Below are positions 42,060 to 52,139 of a stretch of 64,000 nucleotides of DNA, piece after piece. Made by a program: the position numbers and the translations under genes. This DNA comes from Lachnospiraceae bacterium (GTDB lineage Bacteria > Bacillota > Clostridia > Lachnospirales > Lachnospiraceae). The stretch is from assembly GCA_902362715.1 (NCBI GenBank), contig CABIXN010000001.1, forward strand, positions 255,735-319,734, given 5' to 3'. Below the pieces are notes generated by a model. The model ran no database searches, was not told the DNA's origin, and was given only the letters and a program-made list of their open reading frames with translations. Position 1 is the stretch's first letter. The number at the start of each line of letters is the position of its first letter.

Positions 42060-42944
42060 ATGGAAAGTTATATTCGGGAATTTGCCGGGTATTTACAGGA
42101 GGTAAAGCAGAAGTCGAAAAATACGCAGCTTTCTTATGCCCGGGATTTAAAAAAACTGAATATGTATTGTACGGCCAGGGGAATCAGGTCTGTTTCGCTG
42201 ATTACAGAAGATATTTTGGATGAATATTTAGAACATCTGCAGCAGGACGGAATGAAACCGGCGACAATCTCGCGGAATATTGCTTCTGTGAAGGCCTTTT
42301 TTTTGTATCTGCTGGAAACAAAGGCAGTAGACTATGACCCCGCTCTTAAGCTAAAGGCTCCTAAAATAGAAAAAAAAGTACCGGTAATTTTGTCTATGGA
42401 TGAGACGGTACGGCTGTTAGAGCAGCCATCCGGCAGCAGTCCGAAGGAATTAAGGGACCGGGCTATGCTGGAACTGCTTTATGCAACGGGTATCCGCGTC
42501 AGTGAATTGATTTCTTTAAAGGTTTCTGATTTGAACCTTCAGCTTCAATATATGGTCTGCAGGGACTTAAACAAGGAACGGATGATTCCTTTTGGAGATG
42601 TGGCAAAAGATGCGGTAAAGAAGTATCTGAAATCCGGCAGGCCCAAATTAGTAAACAATGAAGATACAGATGTATTGTTTACCAATTGTTCCGGTCATGC
42701 CATGAGCCGCCAGGGGTTTTGGAAACTCATCAAAGGATACGGGAAACTGGCGGGGATTGATGGCGAGCTGACGCCCCACACGCTCAGACACTCTTTTGCG
42801 GCCCACCTTGTAAGCAATGGTGCAGATCTGCATTCTGTGCAGGAGATGCTTGGGCATTCTGATATTTCTACTACTCAGATCTATGCCAATATGGCCAGGA
42901 CAAAGCTGCAGGAAGAATATAAAAAAGCTCATCCCAGGGGATGA
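42060..42944 (+). CDS. xerD: Tyrosine recombinase XerD
   Basis: 294 residues. The N-terminal SAM-like core-binding domain (1-85) is followed by the catalytic domain with Arg in YATGIRVSELISL, HTLRHSFAAHL (HxxR), LGHSDISTTQIYA (His/Trp position and the catalytic Tyr). It resolves chromosome dimers at dif with XerC. The neighbours (spoIIM upstream) match the Bacillus location of xerD. There is no phage or integron context. It ends at a bidirectional terminator. Confidence 0.92.
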   Translation: MESYIREFAGYLQEVKQKSKNTQLSYARDLKKLNMYCTARGIRSVSLITEDILDEYLEHLQQDGMKPATISRNIASVKAFFLYLLETKAVDYDPALKLKAPKIEKKVPVILSMDETVRLLEQPSGSSPKELRDRAMLELLYATGIRVSELISLKVSDLNLQLQYMVCRDLNKERMIPFGDVAKDAVKKYLKSGRPKLVNNEDTDVLFTNCSGHAMSRQGFWKLIKGYGKLAGIDGELTPHTLRHSFAAHLVSNGADLHSVQEMLGHSDISTTQIYANMARTKLQEEYKKAHPRG

Positions 42945-42979
42945 CAGAACAAAATAAAATGTTAGTATTTATGAATGAG

Positions 42980-43026
42980 AAAAGGAACCTGCCAGCCGGT
43001 TTTTCCGGTATCAGCGGGTTCCTTTT
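42980..43026. terminator. Bidirectional terminator between xerD and aroF
   Basis: AAAAGGAACC (42980-42989) pairs with GGTTCC (43017-43022), with an inner CCGG/CCGG stem, and ends in TTTTT (plus) or the A-tract equivalent (minus). Confidence 0.8.
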
Positions 43027-43085
43027 TGATGCTCTTAATCAGAGTCAGCAATAGATTTACTATAAAATTTTCTGATGAATGAATA

Positions 43086-44114
43086 TCAGGTATGGTCTGC
43101 AATATAGTACAGGAGTTCTTCGGTTTCCTTCCAGCCAAGACAAGGATCTGTAATAGACTTTCCATAAATGTGCTCCCCGATTTTCTGCGAGCCGGGTTCG
43201 ATATAGCTTTCAATCATCAGGCCTTTCACCATATTGTGAATTTCTGTGCTTTCCGTTCTGTTGTGCAGAATTTCTTTTACAATGCGTACCTGCTGGGCGT
43301 ACTGTTTGTTTGAGTTAGAATGATTCGCGTCAATGACGCAGGCAGGATTTACCAGTTCCATTTCATGATACATTTCTATAAGTCTGCGGATATCCTCATA
43401 GTGATAGTTGGGTTTGTTATTTCCAAAAGCATCCACGGCGCCTCTGAGCACAACGTGGGCCAGAGGATTTCCGGTTGTATTTACTTCGTATCCCCGATAG
43501 ACAAACTGATGTGCATGCTGTGAAGCATAGACGGAATTTAACATAACGGAAAAATCGCCGCTGGTTGGATTTTTCATGCCTGAGGCCACATCAAATCCGC
43601 TGACAGTCAGCCGGTGGTGCTGATCCTCTACAGAGCGTGCTCCGATTGCAACATAGGAGAGAAGATCTTCTACATAGCCCCAGTTTTCCGGATACAGCAT
43701 TTCATCTGCGGCAGACAGCCCGGTTTCCTGAAAAATGCGCAGATGCATTTTCCGCATGGCAATGAGGCCTGCCAGCATATCAGGCTGTTTTTCCGGGTCA
43801 GGCTGAGAGGCAATTCCCTTGTAGCCGGCTCCTGTGGTACGGGGTTTATTTGTGTATACCCTGGGTATAATCATTAATTTTTCTTTGGTTTTTTCCTGAA
43901 TATCCACCAGCCGCAGAGTATAGTCGCAGACGGCGTCCTCATTATCTGCGGAGCAGGGGCCGATAATCACAAGAAATTTATCAGACTGGCTTTTTAAAAT
44001 ATCGGCAATTTCAGCGTCTCTAGACGCTTTTATTTTTTTTAGATGATCAGAAAGCGGATAATCCTTTTTGATCTCTTCCGGTGTGGGAAGTTTTTTCATA
44101 AATGTAAAGCTCAT
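43086..44114 (-). CDS. aroF: 3-deoxy-7-phosphoheptulonate synthase (class I DAHP synthase)
   Basis: 342 residues; condenses phosphoenolpyruvate and erythrose-4-phosphate, the first step of the shikimate pathway. Family landmarks: LVIIGPCSADNEDAV, PRVYTNKPRTTGAGYKG, SAADEMLYPENWGYVEDLLSY and CVIDANHSNSNK. The second Met (44114) is chosen because the AGAAGGGAC site is too close to the first (44120). It is the AroFGH type, which in other bacteria is feedback-inhibited. It lies downstream of aroE on the same strand. Confidence 0.95.
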   Translation of the reverse strand: MSFTFMKKLPTPEEIKKDYPLSDHLKKIKASRDAEIADILKSQSDKFLVIIGPCSADNEDAVCDYTLRLVDIQEKTKEKLMIIPRVYTNKPRTTGAGYKGIASQPDPEKQPDMLAGLIAMRKMHLRIFQETGLSAADEMLYPENWGYVEDLLSYVAIGARSVEDQHHRLTVSGFDVASGMKNPTSGDFSVMLNSVYASQHAHQFVYRGYEVNTTGNPLAHVVLRGAVDAFGNNKPNYHYEDIRRLIEMYHEMELVNPACVIDANHSNSNKQYAQQVRIVKEILHNRTESTEIHNMVKGLMIESYIEPGSQKIGEHIYGKSITDPCLGWKETEELLYYIADHT

Positions 44115-44211
44115 GTTCATGTCCCTTCTTTATCAAATTAGTTATAATCAATGGTTGTGCCGTATTGGCAGTGTGAAAATAATGGATGTCTGGTCTGACA
44201 GCCTGATCTGT

Positions 44212-45075
44212 TCAGCTGAAAAATTTCTGCCGGATTTGTTCTACCGGCATTTCCCTGCCGGTCCAGCAGGTAAATGCAGCGGCTCCCTGATAGAGCAGCA
44301 TATATAAACCGTTAAAGGTATCGCAGCCGGATTGTCTGGCCCTCTCCATAAGTCTGGTAGTGCGTGGATTATAGATGATATCACAGACTGCTGTCTGGGG
44401 CGGCAGAATCACTTCATGGGAAATGGGGCAGCCCTCCGGTGCAGGCTCCATTCCTGCATTTGTGGCATTAACAAGCAGAGCGCTTGTTTTAAGCATCTGG
44501 TTTAACAAAGAAGTGTCGGCAATATCACAGACTGTAATCTGACAGCCGGTGTGCCTGCTTACTTTATTGGCGAAGGCCACAGTTTTAGCGAAAGCCTGCT
44601 CCTTATTTCTTCTGAAAATTGTAATTTTTCTGACACCGTCTAACGCAGCCTGAGTACAGATCGCTTTGGCAGCGCCTCCTGCTCCAAGAAGTGTAATCTG
44701 TTTTCCGATAATAGTATGCCCGGCAGCTTTCACAGAACGCATGAAACCAACGCCGTCTGTAGTATGTCCGATCAGCCGCCCGTTTTCATTGATTACGGTG
44801 TTGCAGGCGCCGGAGAGATTAGCTGCCGGCGTAAGCTCGTCTACCAGTGGAAGGATAGCAGTTTTATGGGGCATAGTTAGATTGAAACCCCGGACACCAA
44901 GTGCTCTTAAACCTTCCACAGCCGTTTTTAGCTGCGCTTCTCCTATATCAAACGCCAGATAGGCATAATCAAGACCCAGAAGACGAAAGGCTTCATTGTG
45001 CATCTGAGGTGAGATGCTGTGAGAAACCGGACTGCCAAGCAGCCCCGTCAAAATAGTGGTTCCTGTAATATTCAT
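44212..45075 (-). CDS. aroE: Shikimate dehydrogenase
   Basis: 287 residues; reduces 3-dehydroshikimate with NADPH. Substrate-site motif SPVSHSISPQMHN, NLTMPHKTAILPLVDE containing the catalytic Lys, and the nucleotide loop LLGAGGAAKAI are all present. NATNAGM follows. It is transcribed first of the aroE-aroF pair from a strong promoter that backs onto the aroD promoter. Confidence 0.95.
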   Translation of the reverse strand: MNITGTTILTGLLGSPVSHSISPQMHNEAFRLLGLDYAYLAFDIGEAQLKTAVEGLRALGVRGFNLTMPHKTAILPLVDELTPAANLSGACNTVINENGRLIGHTTDGVGFMRSVKAAGHTIIGKQITLLGAGGAAKAICTQAALDGVRKITIFRRNKEQAFAKTVAFANKVSRHTGCQITVCDIADTSLLNQMLKTSALLVNATNAGMEPAPEGCPISHEVILPPQTAVCDIIYNPRTTRLMERARQSGCDTFNGLYMLLYQGAAAFTCWTGREMPVEQIRQKFFS

Positions 45076-45116
45076 AATGTTTTTGTTATACCTTTCATAA
45101 CTTATTTGTAAATAAT

Positions 45117-45145
45117 ATCATAGTCTGAATGAAAAAAAATGTCAA
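45117..45145 (-). promoter_or_regulatory. Sigma-A promoter of aroE-aroF (minus strand)
   Basis: On the minus strand TTGACA (45145-45140), 17-bp spacer of mostly T, TATGAT (45122-45117). It is back-to-back with the aroD promoter, their -35 boxes only 4 bp apart. Confidence 0.8.
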
Positions 45146-45149
45146 TGGC

Positions 45150-45178
45150 TTGCGTCATTAATCTGGATATTATATACT
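45150..45178 (+). promoter_or_regulatory. Sigma-A promoter of aroD-aroK
   Basis: TTGCGT (45150-45155), 17-bp spacer, TATACT (45173-45178). Divergent from the aroE promoter. Confidence 0.75.
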
Positions 45179-45224
45179 TATTTGCAATGGAAATCCAGAG
45201 ATTAGGAGAAAAAAGGGAAATCAT

Positions 45225-45995
45225 ATGAGAAAAGAAATCCGGATAAAAGGGATTACCCTGGGGCAGGGCAGACCGGTTGTCTGTGTTCCTGTAGTAGAAA
45301 CAGAAAAAGATCAGATTATAAAAAAGATAAAAGAACTGACAGAAAAAAAGGTTCAGATGATTGAATGGCGCTCAGATACATTTTTGGGAAATACAGATCC
45401 AAAGCAGGTGCAGGAGATTTTAGAAGAAATCCGTCCTATGCTGGGGGAAACCATATTTTTGTTTACTTTTCGGACCAGACAGCAGGGAGGCTGCAGTGAT
45501 CTAGAAGAAAAGAAAATTTTGTATCTGAATGAGCTGGCTGCCAAATCCGGCTGTGCAGATCTGATTGATCTGGAATTTTTTGAGGCCAGCCGGCCGGAAA
45601 AAGAAATCCGAAGATTTCAGCGTATGGGGGTAAAGGTGATTGCATCCCATCACGATTTTTCAGATACTCCTGATGAAAGGATTATGAGGATGCTCATGGA
45701 GCAGATGGAAGCCGGGGGTGCAGATATTGCAAAGCTGGCCGTAATGCCAAAGTCGCCGGAGGATGTATTAAGGCTGCTTGAGCTTACCTTTGACATAAAA
45801 GTAAAGTATCCGGATTTACCTGTTGTGACAATGGCTATGGGGCCTTATGGAGTTATCAGCAGAATCAGCGGAGAATTTTTTGGCTCCTGTATTACCTTTG
45901 GGGCTGCCGGAAAGGTTTCGGCTCCCGGACAGATACAGGCGGATGCATTAAACCAGATTCTGGATGTACTCCACGAAAGTCTGATACAGGCATAG
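45225..45995 (+). CDS. aroD: 3-dehydroquinate dehydratase, type I
   Basis: 256 residues, Schiff-base type. MIEWRSDTF, IASHHDFSDTPDE (catalytic His) and GADIAKLAVMPKS (Schiff-base Lys) are visible, and TMAMGPYGVISR closes the barrel. It makes 3-dehydroshikimate, the substrate of AroE. It is 20 bp before aroK. The AGGAGAAAAAAGGG leader supplies the ribosome site. Confidence 0.96.
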   Translation: MRKEIRIKGITLGQGRPVVCVPVVETEKDQIIKKIKELTEKKVQMIEWRSDTFLGNTDPKQVQEILEEIRPMLGETIFLFTFRTRQQGGCSDLEEKKILYLNELAAKSGCADLIDLEFFEASRPEKEIRRFQRMGVKVIASHHDFSDTPDERIMRMLMEQMEAGGADIAKLAVMPKSPEDVLRLLELTFDIKVKYPDLPVVTMAMGPYGVISRISGEFFGSCITFGAAGKVSAPGQIQADALNQILDVLHESLIQA

Positions 45996-46015
45996 CAGAA
46001 CAAAAGGACATAAAA

Positions 46016-46519
46016 ATGAAGAAACATATATATTTAATTGGATTTATGGGGACAGGAAAAAGCACTGTGTCTAAAGAACTAAAAAAACTGCTGGGCTGGG
46101 AAGAAGTAGAAATGGATGAAGAAATTGCCAGGAGCTGCGGCATGTCAATCCCGGAAATATTTGAAACATATGGAGAAGCCTATTTCAGGGAACAGGAAAC
46201 GGCGTGTATTGTAAGCATTTCCAAAACAGATAGTTCCATTGTTTCCTGCGGCGGCGGAGCAGTCTTAAGGGAGGAAAATGTCAAGCTGATGAAAGAAAGC
46301 GGACAGATTATTCTGCTGACGGCTCGTCCGGATACCGTGTATCACAGAGTGAAACATGGAAAAGACCGTCCTCTTTTAAAGGACCGGATGAGTATTTCGG
46401 GAATTTCCCAGCTGATGGAACAAAGGAGCGGGGTCTATGAAAAATCCTGTGATAAAATGGTATCCACCGACGGAAAAACCCCATTAGAAATTGCACAGGA
46501 AATTGCAGAAAAGCTGTAG
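46016..46519 (+). CDS. aroK: Shikimate kinase
   Basis: 167 residues, P-loop kinase. Walker A is GFMGTGKST at the N-terminus; MDEEIARSCGMSIPEIFETYGE-type shikimate-binding (Asp, Arg) and VSCGGGAVLR (GGG motif) regions are present, with a lid Arg in KDRPLLK. It completes the four local shikimate genes; aroA, aroB and aroC are elsewhere. Confidence 0.95.
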   Translation: MKKHIYLIGFMGTGKSTVSKELKKLLGWEEVEMDEEIARSCGMSIPEIFETYGEAYFREQETACIVSISKTDSSIVSCGGGAVLREENVKLMKESGQIILLTARPDTVYHRVKHGKDRPLLKDRMSISGISQLMEQRSGVYEKSCDKMVSTDGKTPLEIAQEIAEKL

Positions 46520-46576
46520 GTGCAGGCGTATTCAATTTCCCCTGAGAGATTCTTTGTTTAAAAATTAAAAATTATT

Positions 46577-46605
46577 TTGCTTTTTTTGAAAGCTTGTGGT
46601 AAAAT
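46577..46605 (+). promoter_or_regulatory. Promoter candidate of tRNA-Arg
   Basis: TTGCTT (46577-46582), 17-bp spacer, TAAAAT (46600-46605), about 60 bp before the tRNA. Confidence 0.6.
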
Positions 46606-46667
46606 AAGAAGCGCTGAATGACAGAATTTGGATGTTATCCCCTTTAAAGTTGTTCAGTCGTATATTC

Positions 46668-46739
46668 GCAACCGTAGTCTAACGGATAGAACACAGGACT
46701 CCGACTCCTGTAATGTGGGTTCGATTCCCGCCGGTTGCA
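46668..46739 (+). tRNA. tRNA-Arg (anticodon CCG)
   Basis: A 72-nt cloverleaf. Acceptor arms GCAACCG and CGGTTGC with discriminator A; anticodon arm CAGGA-CTCCGAC-TCCTG giving CCG for codon CGG; T arm GTGGG-TTCGATT-CCCGC. The CCA end is not encoded. A G-U-rich weak terminator hairpin and T-run follow, leading into repeat copy C. Confidence 0.95.
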
Positions 46740-46787
46740 TTTAGATGAAGGGTCGTTGAGCATGTTTAGATGGTTTCAATGATTCTT

Positions 46788-46948
46788 TTTTTGCTCTCTA
46801 GGAAATACCGTGTTGTGATAAAGCTGAAAAGTACCGATTCCTATAGAGCAAAAAAACGCTCCGCTTTTGATCGCACTGCGGTAGAATGGAGTCATGTCGC
46901 AAAAGCGACCCGCCGCAGGCAAAGAATGTGCTTTGCACATTCTTTTTC
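46788..46948 (+). repeat. Dispersed structured repeat, copy C
   Basis: Starts at a run of seven T residues following a weak hairpin behind tRNA-Arg (GGGTCGTTGAG pairing with TTCAATGATTC through several G-U pairs). It has the same order of hairpins as copies A and B, with changes in arm 1 (CTCTCTAGGA), an extra A in the A-tract and CTGCGGTAG in place of CTGCGGCGG. GTCGC-AAAA-GCGAC and the 3' GAATGTGC-TTT-GCACATTC-T5 hairpin are intact. The next 210 bp up to 47157 show no gene I can support. Confidence 0.88.
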
Positions 46949-47159
46949 ATATCATAGAAATTTACGTCTTACGAAATTTGCCAGAAATTGGTATAACAGG
47001 AAATATTCCTATGGATATAAAATCAGAATGCTTCTGGACGAATATTTGTCACTATGGTATTATGGTGTGTGTTAAACAATATGAAAACGCAAGATTTCAT
47101 ATGCAGATTTATAGAGTGAATACTAGTTTTGGAACACCTTTTACATATTAAAAGGGGGC

Positions 47160-47198
47160 AGCAGCATATCCGGAAGAGTTCTCCGGGCTGCTTTTTTA
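47160..47198 (+). terminator. Terminator ahead of the SH3-domain gene
   Basis: AGCAGC (47160-47165)/GCTGCT (47087 offset arm at 47187-47192) and CCGGA (47170-47174)/TCCGG (47182-47186) form a two-part stem, followed by a T-run. The AAGGAGG ribosome site of the next gene lies just after. Confidence 0.8.
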
Positions 47199-47220
47199 GC
47201 TTTTAAGGAGGTAGGCCTGA

Positions 47221-48618
47221 ATGTCAGATAAAAAAGAAGAAAAAAAGATATTAGATGAGGATCTTGTATTTGTAGATGAGGAATCAGTAAAAGATAAGTC
47301 GAAAATGGCGGATGTATCTGCTGCGGAGGATAAAAATGTAAAATGGAAAAAAACAAGGCGCAGAACATCAGATTCCATGGAGATTCAGCGGGATAAATCT
47401 ATTGACTTTTGCAGAAAATATATACACATAATAGGAATTGCCGTTCTGGTAGTGGTAGTTGCTATTGCGGCCATTGTTGTGGCAGTGAAAAAACACAGCG
47501 GTCCGAAAGGAGCACCGGCAGTCACAGAAAGTTCAGAACAAAGCTATGAATTAAATGAGCATAAAGATATTAATGAATTAATTGAAAACTATTTTACCGC
47601 TTACGCGGCGGGTGATACCGATGAGCTGATGAATTATGCATATCCGGTTACGGATAAGGAAAAGAGCTATATCAAGCTGTACAGTGAATACGTGGACAAG
47701 TTTGAAAACATTAACTGTTATACAAAATCCGGAGACGATGCGGGAACCTATATAGTATCCGTATACACAGCCGTTAAATTTAAAGACATTAAAACAGCCG
47801 CTCCCGGATTATATTTCTTTTATGTAAAAACAGATGACAGTGGAAAAGTATATATTGATAACGTATACAGTGCGTACAATTTGAATTATCAGGAACTAGA
47901 ACAGGATTCAGAAACATCGGCTATGATCGGCAGGTACGAAGAGACAAAGGATACTCAGGATTTGATAAGCCAGACACAGGCGCAGTACGATAAAGCGGTA
48001 GAAAAAGATGCTGATCTGAAAAAGCTGGTAGAAGAGACCATTCCGGCAGCTGTTTCTAACTGGGCGCAGGAGCTTGAAAAAGACGATACAGAGGCTCAGC
48101 AGGAGGAACAAAAGAAGCAAGAAGAGGAGCAGAAAAAACAGGAAGAAGAAAAGCAGAAACAGGAAGAAGAGCAGAAAAAGCAGGAAGCTGCAAAGAAAGA
48201 AAAGGCAGTAAATGAAAAGGTATATGCAACAGATAATATTAACATCCGCAAGTCAGCCAGTACAAAAGCGGATACCGTTGGCTCGGCTCTTTATGGAGCA
48301 GAAATGACCCGGGTTGCAGTTTTAGACAGCGGATGGAGCAAAGTAAAAACCGGAAATATAACCGGCTATGTGAAATCGGAGTTTATTTCCACGAAAAAAC
48401 CTGCTGCAAAGACCGGTTCCCTGACTCCAGGGAAAAAGATTTATCTGCAGGATACGGTAAATGTCAGATCTGCTATGAGTGAAGGCTCTGACCGGGTTGG
48501 TGTGGCTTATTCCGGAGAAACAGTTACAGTAGTGGAAAGCTATGCACAGGGCTGGACAAAAGTAAATTGGAACGGTAAAGTAGGATATATAAAAACAGAT
48601 GTACTTGCCGGGATGTAA
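47221..48618 (+). CDS. Membrane-anchored protein with two SH3 domains
   Basis: 465 residues. A charged cytoplasmic N-terminus (1-65) precedes one membrane helix (IHIIGIAVLVVVVAIAAIVV, about 62-85). The extracytoplasmic part has an NTF2-like region (about 110-225), a Gln/Glu/Lys coiled-coil (EEQKKQEEEQKKQEEEKQK, about 300-330), and two bacterial SH3 (SH3b) domains, at 340-395 (INIRKSASTKADTVGSALYG) and 405-465 (VNVRSAMSEGSDRVGVAYSG). SH3b domains bind peptidoglycan peptides, so a wall-binding or sensor role is likely. No catalytic domain is present. Perfect AAGGAGG site. Confidence 0.85.
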   Translation: MSDKKEEKKILDEDLVFVDEESVKDKSKMADVSAAEDKNVKWKKTRRRTSDSMEIQRDKSIDFCRKYIHIIGIAVLVVVVAIAAIVVAVKKHSGPKGAPAVTESSEQSYELNEHKDINELIENYFTAYAAGDTDELMNYAYPVTDKEKSYIKLYSEYVDKFENINCYTKSGDDAGTYIVSVYTAVKFKDIKTAAPGLYFFYVKTDDSGKVYIDNVYSAYNLNYQELEQDSETSAMIGRYEETKDTQDLISQTQAQYDKAVEKDADLKKLVEETIPAAVSNWAQELEKDDTEAQQEEQKKQEEEQKKQEEEKQKQEEEQKKQEAAKKEKAVNEKVYATDNINIRKSASTKADTVGSALYGAEMTRVAVLDSGWSKVKTGNITGYVKSEFISTKKPAAKTGSLTPGKKIYLQDTVNVRSAMSEGSDRVGVAYSGETVTVVESYAQGWTKVNWNGKVGYIKTDVLAGM

Positions 48619-48627
48619 AGTAAAAAC

Positions 48628-48663
48628 AGCGGGATATCTTATGAACAGATATCCTGCTTTTTG
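48628..48663 (+). terminator. Terminator of the SH3-domain gene
   Basis: AGCGGGATATC (48628-48638) pairs with GATATCCTGCT (48648-48658), one G-U pair, and T-run. Confidence 0.88.
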
Positions 48664-48710
48664 ATTAGAAAAAGAGGGAAAGGTTCATACTATTAGAAAA
48701 GGAGAATGGT

Positions 48711-49205
48711 ATGAACAGGCAGGATGAACAGCAGGTATTAAAACAGGTGTATAAAGACGCAAGTCAGGCAGCAAAAGAGATTGAACAGGGATTGGCAAAA
48801 ATTTTGGATGAAGAGCTTAGTCTAGAAATGAATCTGTTTTTGGAACAGTGGAAGCTGTTTGCAAAAAAGGCGGAAAAACGAATAGATACAGATGTTCTGG
48901 ACAACTCAAAGCTTGCAACAGATCAATCAGAGATCTGGAAGGCTGTAATGAGAAAGAACCTGGAGGAACAGCAGGAAACAAAGCTGACAGATCTAGAAGA
49001 CATAAAAATAGAAAAACAAAGGATATCCAAAGTGCCGGATGAGCAGCTGGTACAAAGGCTTATAGATCAAAACCAGAAGACTTCAGATCATTTGAAATAT
49101 GTGATTCATGAATGGAAAGAAGCGGGACTTTATGCCACGGAGCTGGCAAAGGAGATCATAGATTTTGAGGAAGCTGCGGCAAAGAAGCTGAAAATTTATT
49201 TATAA
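48711..49205 (+). CDS. Hypothetical helical protein
   Basis: 164 residues, almost entirely predicted helix, rich in Glu, Lys and Gln, with no Cys, signal or membrane segment. Heptad-like runs (KDASQAAKEIEQGLAKILDE; EEQQETKLTDLEDIKIEKQR) suggest coiled coils. I recognise no family. It has a good AAAGGAGAA site and stands alone. The following gap has a CCGCTG/CAGCGG hairpin at 49209-49228 that can re-pair with AGCGGC at 49239-49244, near a T-run at 49252-49258. Confidence 0.7.
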   Translation: MNRQDEQQVLKQVYKDASQAAKEIEQGLAKILDEELSLEMNLFLEQWKLFAKKAEKRIDTDVLDNSKLATDQSEIWKAVMRKNLEEQQETKLTDLEDIKIEKQRISKVPDEQLVQRLIDQNQKTSDHLKYVIHEWKEAGLYATELAKEIIDFEEAAAKKLKIYL

Positions 49206-49358
49206 AAGCCGCTGGTGTGTATCAGCGGAGGTCTTTAAAGCGGCAGGATTCTTTTTTTGCCTTATTCTTTATAATTTTACCGGAATATGTTAGAATATCA
49301 CCGTTGTCAAATTTTAGAGACGCAGATATTGCAGAAATTGAATAACAGGGGATAGAGG

Positions 49359-52135
<2,777 letters not shown>

Positions 52136-52139
52136 CAGT

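Noticed and set aside
42060..42944. xerD as an integrase of a mobile element
   Set aside because: No attachment repeats, excisionase or phage genes nearby; the nudF-spoIIM-xerD order is the housekeeping one.
46770..47151. Overlapping open frames through and after repeat copy C
   Set aside because: They run through hairpin-forming repeat sequence in different frames, have no ribosome site, and the 46-residue tail after the repeat resembles nothing I know.
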